Assembly (NCBI RefSeq): GCF_006542765.1
Contig: NZ_SKCD01000001.1
Location: 158,540 to 222,539 of the forward strand
Source of the DNA: Paenibacillus luteus
GTDB lineage: Bacteria; Bacillota; Bacilli; Paenibacillales; Paenibacillaceae
Direction of reading: 5' to 3'
DNA: 64,000 nucleotides
In this document: positions 17,140-26,310 of the stretch, piece after piece
Position numbering within the stretch: the first letter of the stretch is position 1
How the letters are laid out: each line of letters opens with the position of its first letter
Notes under the pieces: model-generated
Told to the model about the DNA's origin: nothing
The model's database searches: none
What the model saw: the letters and a program-made list of their open reading frames with translations, nothing else
Program-made: the position numbers and the translations under genes

Positions 17140-17617
17140 GAACACCACCGCCTCCTTCCTATAGATAAAACGCCTAACTATAAGCGCACAGCATGGTAAC
17201 TTATTCATATCCGGTCCAAAATTGCCTAGTAAATGATCTACCAAAAAATAATGTATCAGCAGGACATGATCGAAAATTGTACCTTTGTCAGAACGATCAA
17301 AGCAGAACAGCCAAATACTGCTCCCTACTGGGCACCAAATCAAACCGTCATTTCAAGTAGGATCGGACTATTCGGATAAAAGCTTTTCTCTTCAGACAGT
17401 CGGAAGCAGCCAAAAGGTTTACGTATGTGAAATTCCCATTGATGTAATGAATCACGTTTCCCTTTCGTAAGGATGGGAGAGCCAATAATAGAGTATCTCT
17501 TAACTTGCTTATCAAATGTATCCTCGAACATATTCTATGTCACCACAGCATCCATGAAATCATTTTCTACTTAGATTACTACCAAAATGTCACCTTAAAA
17601 GACGGCGGAAACGCAAA
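17140..17617 (+). pseudogene. decayed duplicate of the Toprim/DUF3991 primase gene
   Basis: In shifting frames it reads LLPIDKTPNYKRTAW-stop-LIHIR, MYQQ..ENCTFV, SDKSFSLQTVGSSQKVYVCE, IPIDVMNHVSL, HSIHEIIFYLD and LKDGGNA. These follow in order the intact primase sequence (ILPNKAPNYSRTAWYLINIR, LYQQAVTGNCVFV, SDKSYPFYISTNSSNKRVYVFE, SPIDAMSHATL, HSIQEIIFCLD, FKDGSPA). Stops and frameshifts make it dead. It marks a second copy of the ICE backbone at this place. Confidence 0.85.
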
Positions 17618-17643
17618 AAACTGCTCTGTCCAGAGCAGTTTTT
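17617..17643. terminator. terminator at the end of the primase remnant
   Basis: AAAACTGCTCTG and CAGAGCAGTTTTT flank a 2-nt centre: an 8-bp core stem with A tract on one side and T tract on the other. It can work in both directions and would also stop transcripts coming down from the helicase operon on the minus strand. Confidence 0.65.
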
Positions 17644-17811
17644 GAAAAGCATATTTCTTTTTCTTATTCGACATATCACATGAGTGGTAATGGCGATATT
17701 TAAAATCTTCCTAAAGCACCCCTAAAATTAACATTCTAAATATAATTCTCATTCAAATTACATTATGCTAGACACTAAATTTTTATATATTTTGTAACGT
17801 GGAGCTAGTAA

Positions 17812-20361
17812 TTACAGAGTTCTTTGTACAATCTTTATTTGATTCATCAGGTAGTTCGGTGCATTCAAATTTTCAACATTTAGATTTCTTAACCAATGGA
17901 GGCATACTTCTGAAGTATAAACTTCTAAAAAGCCGAGTTCTTTTGCTAAAACAATAGCTGCCTCCCTTGGAAGTCCAATAGCCATAAACTCAAGAGCTGG
18001 GATACTACATGCCCCATATTCTAAATATGCTGATAAATTTATAAGCTTGTCAGCTTCATCTTTCTTTCCTATTGATTGTAAATATGCTTTTAGAACCTCT
18101 GTATATACTTGAGTATACTTTACAATTTTATATCTAATCATATTATTTAAAAACTCAACTCTGGTTTTAACAAGACTCGTTAATTGTTTTCCTTTCTTCT
18201 CTTGTAAAGACTTATTATAAAATATTATTGATGACAAAGAATCTCCAAGCATCCACCTAAATCCATTCATAGAGATCATATTAATAAATTTTTCTTTCCA
18301 ATCATCGTTCTCAAACAAAATACCGCTTATTGTAACTATCATTTTAAATCTTTGGTAACTAGCGCCGTAAGAAGGAACGGGATACAAAGGAAACAATTCT
18401 TCTATTTCAGCCGTTGATTCAAATAAACGCCATAAGTCATTGATTCGTTGAGGCATTATGCCAGGAATTCTATGTAATAAATCCAAAGGAGGAAGAAATT
18501 CATCTATCATCGTTTGAGCAATTCGATCAATCTCAATTAGGTTCTTCTCATTAAAATCATCTACATAAATAGAACTTTCTAACGTCTTCCCTCGCATTCT
18601 ATCATTTAAAATTACTGATATCATTTGTTCATTATAATCATCCAATTTGGATTCTGAATCATAATTTAATAAATACTCTTTAAACTTATCGCTTTCTTTC
18701 GTTAGTATTTTCTCCGTAGCAGGAGTGATGGTTAATCCCCTAGATCCAGTTGTTGGATTTGTTTCCCACTCATCTAATTCAATACAGATGATATTTCCCG
18801 AAAAATCATTCCCCATCCTTCCAGCTCTACCTGCCAAATTCCAAAAATTTAGTTTGTCAATAGGTTCACTGTTTCCTTTTTCAGGTTTATACGCAAAAAT
18901 GTTTTTTGCAGGCATGTTCATTCCTTCAAGGAGGGTTGATGTACAACTAACAATTTTTAAATCTCCAGATTTAAATAAGTCTTCAATACCTGATCTTATG
19001 ATAGGGGGTAATGAACCAAAGTGGAAGGCTAAACCACATCGTATAAAATTAGCTAATTCAAAATCTTTCGAGATATATTCTTCTATAAAATCAGCAAATT
19101 CATCTAGTTTTTCATTGTTCAATTTATCAAATTTACCATTGTTACTAAGTGCTCTTATAACATCAGTTGATTTCATCGGTTCGCTTGCATATATAATGGA
19201 TGTCTGATTATTCCATAATAGAGATGCAATATCAGCGAGCAATCTGTATTCTGTAGTTCCATTTCTAAAAAAATCAATTACTCCTATCTCTCTTTCATCT
19301 TCATCGTCTTCAAAATAAGTGTTTACTGATAGTTTATTTTGATTAACGTTAACTTTAATTAAATTTTGTCTCACAAGGGGGAGTTTTTCTTTTTCATCAG
19401 TTCCATTTGTGATTTCAAATGTTTCTAGCAATTTTTCTGGATTTTCCACTAATGGACTAGAGAATAGAATTTTTGCAGTGGGCCATAAAGATTGAGCAAA
19501 TTTAATTGAGTTTTCTAGTAGAATCCCTCTACCACCACTTTGAATATTATGTGCCTCATCAATAACAATTATGTTTGTATTCAATTTTTTTGAGGATTCT
19601 AAATCAGCACATAAATGATATAGTCTCTCTTGTGTTAAAACAAGTATATTGGATCTGCCCTCATTTTTTATTAAATTCTCCGTTTCAGATGAACAACTTA
19701 CATTAATATTTTTTAACTCTAGTTCTTGAATGTATGATAAAAGATCGTTCATAACCTGTCTAATTAAGGCTCTTGTCGGTACAATATAAATGGCCGTTGC
19801 TCCTGGTTGTTTCACGACTTGATCTAATAAAATTTTCAAAAAAATAAATGATTTTCCAGCTGAGGTAGGAGCCGAGACACTTAACCCGTCCACTTCTGTA
19901 ATCAAATCTGATACATTTCTTTGAAAGTTAGTCAGTAAATAATCTTCATCTAAAAACTTCCTAGTATTAATACTCTCTAGAACAAAGGATTCAAGAGATG
20001 ATAATCCACCTAAAAGTTTCTTGTAATCACGTATATCCTTTTTCTTTTGAAGCAACGATATAGCTGGATAATTACCCAATTTTCTTAATACAAAAAAAGA
20101 ACTTAAACTGACACCTTTCGAAGGATTAATCAACGGTAGCGTAGTGGCAATTTGTAGAGCTTTTTTTCTATTATCAATACTCAGAGAATTCGCTAGAATA
20201 TTTGCAGATTCTAGAAGTATTTTTATTTCATCCATTGTAACTTTTTGAGGTTCCTCATTCGTTTTATCAAAAAACTCATTATAAACCTCTATAGTTTTAA
20301 TTTTTTTAAGCAGTTCATTCACTATTTCTCTAGAATGAATTCTATTAACTAAAGTCTCCAT
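17812..20361 (-). CDS. hamB: HamB-like Ski2-type superfamily 2 helicase
   Basis: An 849-residue helicase with AAAGGAG before its ATG. Motifs: Walker A APTSAGKS at 164-171, motif Ia VPTRALI at 194-200, DEAH at 268-271, motif III SSP near 301, motif V region CTSTLLEGMNMPA near 473-485, and motif VI LAGRAGRMG at 509-517. The GRAGR form and long C-terminal helical region are typical of Ski2/Hel308-like helicases and of HamB in Hachiman defence. It is the last gene of the three-gene operon, 13 bases after the protease-HamA fusion, the same order as hamA-hamB. In known Hachiman, HamB senses damaged or odd DNA and releases HamA to cut; here this is inferred. Confidence 0.8.
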   Translation of the reverse strand: METLVNRIHSREIVNELLKKIKTIEVYNEFFDKTNEEPQKVTMDEIKILLESANILANSLSIDNRKKALQIATTLPLINPSKGVSLSSFFVLRKLGNYPAISLLQKKKDIRDYKKLLGGLSSLESFVLESINTRKFLDEDYLLTNFQRNVSDLITEVDGLSVSAPTSAGKSFIFLKILLDQVVKQPGATAIYIVPTRALIRQVMNDLLSYIQELELKNINVSCSSETENLIKNEGRSNILVLTQERLYHLCADLESSKKLNTNIIVIDEAHNIQSGGRGILLENSIKFAQSLWPTAKILFSSPLVENPEKLLETFEITNGTDEKEKLPLVRQNLIKVNVNQNKLSVNTYFEDDEDEREIGVIDFFRNGTTEYRLLADIASLLWNNQTSIIYASEPMKSTDVIRALSNNGKFDKLNNEKLDEFADFIEEYISKDFELANFIRCGLAFHFGSLPPIIRSGIEDLFKSGDLKIVSCTSTLLEGMNMPAKNIFAYKPEKGNSEPIDKLNFWNLAGRAGRMGNDFSGNIICIELDEWETNPTTGSRGLTITPATEKILTKESDKFKEYLLNYDSESKLDDYNEQMISVILNDRMRGKTLESSIYVDDFNEKNLIEIDRIAQTMIDEFLPPLDLLHRIPGIMPQRINDLWRLFESTAEIEELFPLYPVPSYGASYQRFKMIVTISGILFENDDWKEKFINMISMNGFRWMLGDSLSSIIFYNKSLQEKKGKQLTSLVKTRVEFLNNMIRYKIVKYTQVYTEVLKAYLQSIGKKDEADKLINLSAYLEYGACSIPALEFMAIGLPREAAIVLAKELGFLEVYTSEVCLHWLRNLNVENLNAPNYLMNQIKIVQRTL

Positions 20362-20374
20362 TTGGATCTCCTTT

Positions 20375-21970
20375 CTAAGCGAATTCTTCTATGATCAGAC
20401 GCTCAAATGCTGAAATATCATTAAAAGGAAGAATAAACCAATTAACTTTCACATTATTATTTTTGAAAAATGAAATTATCTCATCGTGAATATAATCATG
20501 ATTGCTTCCAGACTCTTTTATATAGAGCTGTTTTACTATTTCTTCTATTCTAGAATGACCACCATCTTCAATCCCCTTAATTCTTGAAGAATTATAACCA
20601 GTGAATATTGTAATTTCCAATATGACATCTTCCCAATTTCTGGTTTTATTATTAATAAAATTATCAAGTTGTTGCTTGAAATACCCGTAATTCATATGCT
20701 CATACATGCCTTCATCAGATATAAAAATGTCGTTCTGTATGTCGATATTACTTTCTAATAATTCAATTGAGTCCCTCACGCTTTGTTTAAAGTCTGTACT
20801 CAATTTACCTTCACCTAAATAAAATAGTAATTTACTTTCGCGCATCCCTAGATATACTTCATTAAATGAATCATTATTACCCTCTATACTAAATCTTGTG
20901 AAGTATTTTGAAACTCCAAGAACTCCCTCAAAAAGCATCCAAAGTAATATTGCCCCAAGCTTTCCTTGTTTATGAATTTCATGAATTGCAAGTTTCGTCT
21001 TTTTATGGATTTCTAAGATTTTCATAGGATCTTGTGATAGTTCAACAAGTTCATTCAAGTTGCATACGTATTGATTCAAAGCGGCAGCCAAATACTTTGC
21101 TAACTTCCCTATCTTACTCTTATCTTCATGATATTTTAAATAGTAGGGATCAATTGATATACTTAATCCTTGGTTATCTTTTTCAATGTTTACTTTTTCA
21201 AAGAATTCTTTACAACTCGCCTTTTGCGTCTCAATACGCCGTTTAAGGAGAGGACTATTACTTTGAAAAGAAGACATGATCTTTCTTGGATTATCTATAA
21301 AAAATGTTTCGCATTTTTTAAAACTAACGGCTTTAAGTTGAGATTTTATTGCACTATTCTCTTCATTAACGATGATCCCACATATTTTATTTTCAATAAT
21401 TAAAGGTGATCCTGATAATCCCCCTAAAGTATAAGGCCAATCTTCTTTAATTAGATCACTCAGCAAATGAATATCATAAACAGTCTGTTTTTCGAAATTA
21501 TCAATGTAGTGAATATCTCCATTTATATAACAATGCTTAGTACCTTCTTTAGCCTCATTCCAATTTTCAGGATAGCCAACAGTCTCCCAGTGATCTGTCT
21601 CACTTATTTCATCGACACAAATTTGCAGCCAATTTGTTATATGAGTTACTGATTCTTTTAGTTCTAACAATGCAATATCGGACTGATTGTCAAAACTGAT
21701 AACCTTTGCTATACGTTCTCTAGCTACTCCTTCCTCATCAAAAAAAGATAATATTACTTCCTGGTCACTCTCAATATTTTTTTCCACACAGTGTTTCGCA
21801 GTAATAGCATATTTCTCTTCAATAAAAAAAGCTGTCCCCTTAGTGCCGCATAATAAACTGGCTGAGATATCATAAATTTGCTTGACCTTATTTATTGTAA
21901 CTGCCCCCTTAAAGTGTAACTGTAGCGATAAACCCTTCTGTTCCTTCAGATAAATCATTTGTAATTTCAA
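20375..21970 (-). CDS. trypsin-like protease fused to a HamA/DUF1837-like nuclease domain
   Basis: Up to 531 residues. Residues about 30-230 form a trypsin-like serine protease with an intact triad: His60 (TAKHCV), Asp98 (QSDIALLEL) and Ser186 (GLSGSP). Residues about 260-531 match the HamA/DUF1837 plan: GAILLWMLFEGVLG (339-352), EVYLGM (371-376), YLGEGKLS (384-391) with a Glu387-x-Lys389 core like PD-(D/E)XK nucleases, and a closing NWFILPFND like the HamA end. Ordinary HamA is about half this length and lacks a protease. The start is unclear: TTG at 21970 or ATG at 21958 have no ribosome site, while AAGGGGG directly after the upstream stop is followed at eight bases by ATA (21895), which would give 506 residues. 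Confidence 0.7.
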   Translation of the reverse strand: MKLQMIYLKEQKGLSLQLHFKGAVTINKVKQIYDISASLLCGTKGTAFFIEEKYAITAKHCVEKNIESDQEVILSFFDEEGVARERIAKVISFDNQSDIALLELKESVTHITNWLQICVDEISETDHWETVGYPENWNEAKEGTKHCYINGDIHYIDNFEKQTVYDIHLLSDLIKEDWPYTLGGLSGSPLIIENKICGIIVNEENSAIKSQLKAVSFKKCETFFIDNPRKIMSSFQSNSPLLKRRIETQKASCKEFFEKVNIEKDNQGLSISIDPYYLKYHEDKSKIGKLAKYLAAALNQYVCNLNELVELSQDPMKILEIHKKTKLAIHEIHKQGKLGAILLWMLFEGVLGVSKYFTRFSIEGNNDSFNEVYLGMRESKLLFYLGEGKLSTDFKQSVRDSIELLESNIDIQNDIFISDEGMYEHMNYGYFKQQLDNFINNKTRNWEDVILEITIFTGYNSSRIKGIEDGGHSRIEEIVKQLYIKESGSNHDYIHDEIISFFKNNNVKVNWFILPFNDISAFERLIIEEFA

Positions 21971-23204
21971 TGCTAAAATTATATTTTTCTTTCAATTCTT
22001 CATTGTCGATTATTTTTATGATATGAATTGGTTTATAGTTAAAAATCAGTGTTTTATATCTATCTCTATTAACGGAAATTATTCTAAAAATAGTTTCAAT
22101 ATCGGGATGTGTAAAACCCTTTCCTCTCCCATTCGTTGAGAATATATATTTATCTGTATCAATAAGTTCTAACAGTTCAATACTTGTATTATGCTTACTT
22201 CCATGATGGGAAACTTTAACGGCATTAAAAAACACTTTCTCCACTTTTTCTTTTTCAGCTATTTCCTTCAATTTTCCAATTATTATATCAGTGTGTGAAT
22301 CAGCTAAAAATAGCACCCTTTTTTCTTCAAATTCTAAAATAAATGCTATCGAACTTCCATTTACCGTCGTACTATCAGGCTCAAAAGGCTCATTAGCTGT
22401 TCGCATTATGTCATTATCCGATGAAACATTATATAATTTTCTGTTTCTTGGATTGGATCCATGTATATTTGCGAAATAAACTTCAAAAGCATCATCCATT
22501 AACTTATCACTCGATATTTTACCTCTAAATCCTTCTGAAACTAACTTTTCTCTCCACAAATCATCTAACGCTTGTAGCTTATCTGTATCAGGCGATAAAA
22601 TAGTGATTTTCACATCTTCATTTAACGCGATTTTTCTGAAACAAGAATTACTATTATCATGCAATCTCTCTACTGTCACTGCATTACTACTAAAGTGAGA
22701 ATTCCAAACATCTGAATATTTATAATAATATAATAACGAAGCTAGGGTTGATCCTTTTGAAACACCAATGCTATCTATAGTCTTATAACCTTGCTCTTTA
22801 GGACGCCCTTTATTTGTTATATCTTCCAGTATGAATTCATTTTTCTTATGTTCCGTTTTCTGAATTTCATTATCGAGCAGCCCACTTTTTTGTTTATCAA
22901 ACTGCAAGTGCCTAAAGCTGTTATACCAAACGTTCTCCACTTTTATTATATTAGTTTTCTCAGACTGACCATTTTCACTGAAGAACTTTATCCCGCCCGA
23001 AATATGATCATCATCAACATGAGTAAAGATTATCAAAGATAAGCTCTCACCATTATTATTAATTTCTATTAGTTTCTCTTTAATGCTATTTGAATAGGTT
23101 GACATAAATCCCATGTCGATAAGAAGATAAGTATTTTCTTTGCCCATACAGGTTACCAAAAAACTATCACCATATGATGCTGGAAAAACCTCAATTTTTA
23201 GCAA
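21909..23204 (-). CDS. ComEC-like metallo-beta-lactamase-fold hydrolase
   Basis: A 431-residue protein starting with TTG. The metal-binding motif is THVDDDHISGG (His62, Asp64, Asp66, His67), the H-x-D-x-D-H form seen in ComEC-type MBL hydrolases. A later acidic residue lies in LFLADSHTD, and the last metal ligand is in VSHHGSKHN. No membrane helices, so it is a free cytosolic enzyme, probably a nuclease or phosphodiesterase. It is the first gene of the operon and overlaps the beginning of the protease-HamA frame, so the two are coupled. MBL hydrolases of this type recur in defence operons; its substrate here is unknown. Confidence 0.8.
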   Translation of the reverse strand: MLKIEVFPASYGDSFLVTCMGKENTYLLIDMGFMSTYSNSIKEKLIEINNNGESLSLIIFTHVDDDHISGGIKFFSENGQSEKTNIIKVENVWYNSFRHLQFDKQKSGLLDNEIQKTEHKKNEFILEDITNKGRPKEQGYKTIDSIGVSKGSTLASLLYYYKYSDVWNSHFSSNAVTVERLHDNSNSCFRKIALNEDVKITILSPDTDKLQALDDLWREKLVSEGFRGKISSDKLMDDAFEVYFANIHGSNPRNRKLYNVSSDNDIMRTANEPFEPDSTTVNGSSIAFILEFEEKRVLFLADSHTDIIIGKLKEIAEKEKVEKVFFNAVKVSHHGSKHNTSIELLELIDTDKYIFSTNGRGKGFTHPDIETIFRIISVNRDRYKTLIFNYKPIHIIKIIDNEELKEKYNFSIEITNDLSEGTEGFIATVTL

Positions 23205-23415
23205 TCAATATTCACCCGCTCCGAGTATAGATTAACATGATGATCTTCGAATTTAAGTTATCCGTAATAATTGGAAATTTATCCACACTCCATTTTGCAT
23301 ATTCTTCCTAATTCGACACCCACTCCCTTTCCTCCTTCAAAAGACCTATTCTTATTTGTCTCTTTTATCTCAGAAATGCTTATGTGACGACATACTTAAA
23401 TTTGAGGTGCTTAAC

Positions 23416-24411
23416 ATGAGAAGAGAAACGTCAATAAATCATTTTCAGATCACCCAGGCAAAAAACATTAACCTAATACAATTTGCTCGGTCTCAAGGTT
23501 ACATCCTTCAAAGTGGCGGCCGCCGCGCGTTCCATGCGAAGCACAGTGGTGGCCTATACTTTTTCAAGAATAATAATAAGTATCATCATTTCTCCACAGG
23601 CAATAGTGGCGGTCCCATTGATTTTGTCATGCAATTTTGGAACCTAAATTTCAAGGAGGCTGTTACCCTACTCTTAGAAAATGAGATCCCCAATCCCCAC
23701 TGCTCGCCGCTCTCTCCCGTTTCAAAAAAAGCCGAACAGCTCATTCTTCCGAATAAGGCACCCAATTATAGTAGGACCGCATGGTATCTCATTAATATTC
23801 GAGGAATTGACTCCGAAATCGTATCTCAACTCATGCATGAAAAAAAGCTCTACCAGCAAGCTGTAACCGGGAACTGTGTTTTCGTTGGATACGACCAAGA
23901 TGAGACTCCAAAGTACTGTTCCATGAGGGGTACCAACCCAGAGCGCATGTTTAAACAGGACCGAGAATTCTCAGATAAAAGCTATCCCTTCTATATCTCA
24001 ACCAACTCATCCAACAAACGCGTTTATGTATTCGAAAGCCCCATCGATGCAATGAGCCATGCTACTCTTACAAAGCTGGATGGCTTGGACTGGAGAGCCG
24101 ATCACCGTATCTCTCTTGGTTGTTTATCCAATAATGCTCTTCAACACTTCCTCTCTCGCCATAGCATCCAGGAAATCATCTTCTGTCTGGACAATGACTA
24201 TACTGCCACCTTTAAAGACGGCAGCCCTGCCCCCAATTGGGGACAAGAGGCTGCCTTTAAATTTACCCAAAAGTATGCGGAGCTGGGCTATCAGACTTCG
24301 ACCCAAACGCCGCAAAATAAAGACTTTAACGAAGACTTAGTAGCCTTCCGACAAGCTGAGCGTGAAGCGAAGCTATCCCCCACAGAGGAGGAATGTGACC
24401 ATGAGCCTTAA
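23416..24411 (+). CDS. Toprim/DUF3991 primase-like protein
   Basis: A 331-residue protein. The ATG at 23416 is chosen because GAGGTG lies six bases upstream; the open frame itself extends back to 23356. The N-terminal part (about 10-105) is a CHC2-like or DUF3991 region with HAKHSGGLYFF and STGNSGGPIDF. The C-terminal Toprim fold has VFESPIDAMSH (Glu of the first acidic motif) and IIFCLDNDYTA (D-x-D). Such proteins prime the strand after conjugative transfer and typically stand near the relaxase. A decayed copy lies about 6 kb upstream. It is the first backbone gene after the cargo island. Confidence 0.85.
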   Translation: MRRETSINHFQITQAKNINLIQFARSQGYILQSGGRRAFHAKHSGGLYFFKNNNKYHHFSTGNSGGPIDFVMQFWNLNFKEAVTLLLENEIPNPHCSPLSPVSKKAEQLILPNKAPNYSRTAWYLINIRGIDSEIVSQLMHEKKLYQQAVTGNCVFVGYDQDETPKYCSMRGTNPERMFKQDREFSDKSYPFYISTNSSNKRVYVFESPIDAMSHATLTKLDGLDWRADHRISLGCLSNNALQHFLSRHSIQEIIFCLDNDYTATFKDGSPAPNWGQEAAFKFTQKYAELGYQTSTQTPQNKDFNEDLVAFRQAEREAKLSPTEEECDHEP

Positions 24412-24444
24412 ACTTTTTTCTCATTGGATAGGGTTACTGCCGAT

Positions 24445-24579
24445 CCCCAGACAGAGAGGTCCACCCTCTGTCTGGGTGTAAAGGCAGGAATAGCCAAATG
24501 TCATTTGGCGTAAGAAACCGCGTGGAAGCAGAGCTTCCACCGACATTTTTGGGGTTCTTTCCCCGATGATCGAATGTCG
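24445..24579. other. hairpin cluster, candidate origin of transfer (oriT)
   Basis: Four inverted repeats follow one another in 135 bases between the primase gene and the RHH/relaxase pair: CCCAGACAGAG with CTCTGTCTGGG (24446-24476), GCCAAATG with CATTTGGC around one T (24493-24509), GTGGAAGC with GCTTCCAC around AGA (24522-24540), and CGACATT with AATGTCG (24541-24579) enclosing GGGG/CCCC. There is no gene here. Position directly before the relaxase accessory gene and dense hairpins are what an oriT looks like. I could not identify a nick site with certainty. Confidence 0.5.
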
Positions 24580-24611
24580 CTGACGGAACTCCCTATAGCG
24601 AGGTGATGCCC

Positions 24612-25094
24612 TTGGCCCAACCTGAAAAGACCGTACAAATTACCGTCAAACTCCCCAAGAAACAGTATGATGCGCTGAAAAAATACGCAGCCTCCAAACA
24701 CCTCACCATGGCAGATGTTGTAAGAGCCTTTGTTCAGAAGGGCATGTCTATCGAGTCGTATACCCAAGAGATCGACTTTATTACATCCATTATCCGTCAG
24801 GAAATCAACATCTCCATCGGCGGACTCAGCAACCGGCTGGCCGGACTTGCCAGCAAAGACCTCATCATGTCTGCTGCCGCGTACTATTCCACTATTGCCA
24901 TCATTACGGATCTCATCGACACCAACCGCTATACCACCTTCCGAGAGATTGAAAAGAAAGCACGGCAATTAGCAGTGGAGTATACCAAGATGAAACTGAC
25001 TGATGCCGAAAAGCTGTTTCTCTCTGGCGATGCCTTCGAGCAAAACATCGAGCACTTGCGCGGAGGTGATGCTACTGTCAGCCCTAATCTATAA
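24612..25094 (+). CDS. RHH relaxosome accessory protein (MobC-like)
   Basis: About 160 residues. The N-terminus is a ribbon-helix-helix: a strand VQITVKLP, then two helices (KKQYDALKKYAASKH, TMADVVRAFVQKGM). This is the DNA-binding fold of MobC/TraY-type proteins. The remainder is helical. Start is probably TTG at 24612, six bases after GAGGTG; ATG at 24606 touches the ribosome site. It directly follows the candidate oriT and overlaps the relaxase gene, so it most likely binds oriT and helps the relaxase. Confidence 0.75.
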   Translation: MAQPEKTVQITVKLPKKQYDALKKYAASKHLTMADVVRAFVQKGMSIESYTQEIDFITSIIRQEINISIGGLSNRLAGLASKDLIMSAAAYYSTIAIITDLIDTNRYTTFREIEKKARQLAVEYTKMKLTDAEKLFLSGDAFEQNIEHLRGGDATVSPNL

Positions 25095-26310
25095 ACAGCG
25101 CTTCTTTCACCCCAACCACCACAAAACCCCTGTCAGCAACTACGTCCATATTGGCTACATTGCCACTCGCCCCGGCGCAGTCCGGCATGAGAACTTGCCT
25201 CATGGACTTTTTGGTAAAATACAGCCGGGCAGCTTACAAAGCTTTCAGTCTTGGCAAGAAGTCGCTCGAATTGCCAGAGAAATTTCCCAGCAAGGCAAAA
25301 ACATGTATCGCAGTGTTATTTCCTTTCGCACCGAAACGGCGATGGAATTGGGCCTCCATGACTTTGCCGCATGGCAGCAGTACACCGAGCAGCATATGGC
25401 TACCCTTGCCGCTCAAAATGGAATCCGAATCGAAAACCTGTGCTGGGCAGCTGCCTTTCACAATGAGAAAGACCATCCTCATCTACATGTCGTCTTCTGG
25501 GACAAGGCGCAGGCGGTCATGAAAAACTTTACCCATCCCGAAGTTCCCAACCGAATTCGCAAACAACTCATTAAGGATACGTTTGCTTTTAAGATCAAAG
25601 CATTCTGCGAACAACGCGATCTGGCTAAGTTAGGCATAACAGGCGTCACAGATCAAGTTATTGAACAATTTGAAACCTATATGAAATCGCTGAATCCCAA
25701 AGCATTTCAATCCCTCCAGCAGCGTTTTGAACATGAGGATGAGGATTCTTTGCTTCGTTTGCCCAAGCATCATTTGGTGGACAAGCAGACCCTAGAACAG
25801 CTTGCTTCACGACTCATGGTGCTGCGTAATCAAATGCCCAAAACAGGCCGACTCGCATACAAGCTGCTGCCGCCGAATGCAAAGGAACAAGTAGACGAAC
25901 TGGTTCAACATGTACTGAAGGACACCCCCTATTTATATCAAATGACACAAGCTTACGTGCAAGCCAAACTGGGATTAGCCAAGCTGTATACATCCGATCC
26001 AGAACAATTGGAAAAACAGCGATTCCGGTATCAGGCAGAAGCAGAAAAGCGCATTGCCAACCGTGTCCTCTCCACCATCCGAACGATCATCAAGCTGGAA
26101 AAAGACGCCGATTTCCACCTGCATCAAGCCAAGCGCCAGACAGCAATGGCAGAGCAACTTCTATTGGAACTGCTTCATGTGATGGAAGGAATGGCTATGA
26201 CTGCTCAACTGGATTTTGACGAGAAAGTGAAAGTAATGGGAGGCGATTTATCCAAGCAAGCCAAGAAAGACTGGTTTTTACGGCATCAGGATCAGGGCTT
26301 AGGAAGATAA
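25069..26310 (+). CDS. MobP-type relaxase
   Basis: A 413-residue relaxase. An early NYVHIGYIATRPG segment and HGLFGK match the MobP3-like family of Bacillota ICEs, and the metal-binding histidines are in HNEKDHPHLHVVFW (about residues 130-143). The rest is a long helical C-terminus. It nicks oriT, stays bound to the 5' end and is pumped by the type IV secretion system. GGAGG lies close to the ATG at 25069, and the gene overlaps the RHH gene by 26 bases; the frame continues upstream to 25003 but without a ribosome site. At about 413 residues it carries no fused helicase; that work may fall to the giant helicase. Confidence 0.85.
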   Translation: MLLSALIYKQRFFHPNHHKTPVSNYVHIGYIATRPGAVRHENLPHGLFGKIQPGSLQSFQSWQEVARIAREISQQGKNMYRSVISFRTETAMELGLHDFAAWQQYTEQHMATLAAQNGIRIENLCWAAAFHNEKDHPHLHVVFWDKAQAVMKNFTHPEVPNRIRKQLIKDTFAFKIKAFCEQRDLAKLGITGVTDQVIEQFETYMKSLNPKAFQSLQQRFEHEDEDSLLRLPKHHLVDKQTLEQLASRLMVLRNQMPKTGRLAYKLLPPNAKEQVDELVQHVLKDTPYLYQMTQAYVQAKLGLAKLYTSDPEQLEKQRFRYQAEAEKRIANRVLSTIRTIIKLEKDADFHLHQAKRQTAMAEQLLLELLHVMEGMAMTAQLDFDEKVKVMGGDLSKQAKKDWFLRHQDQGLGR

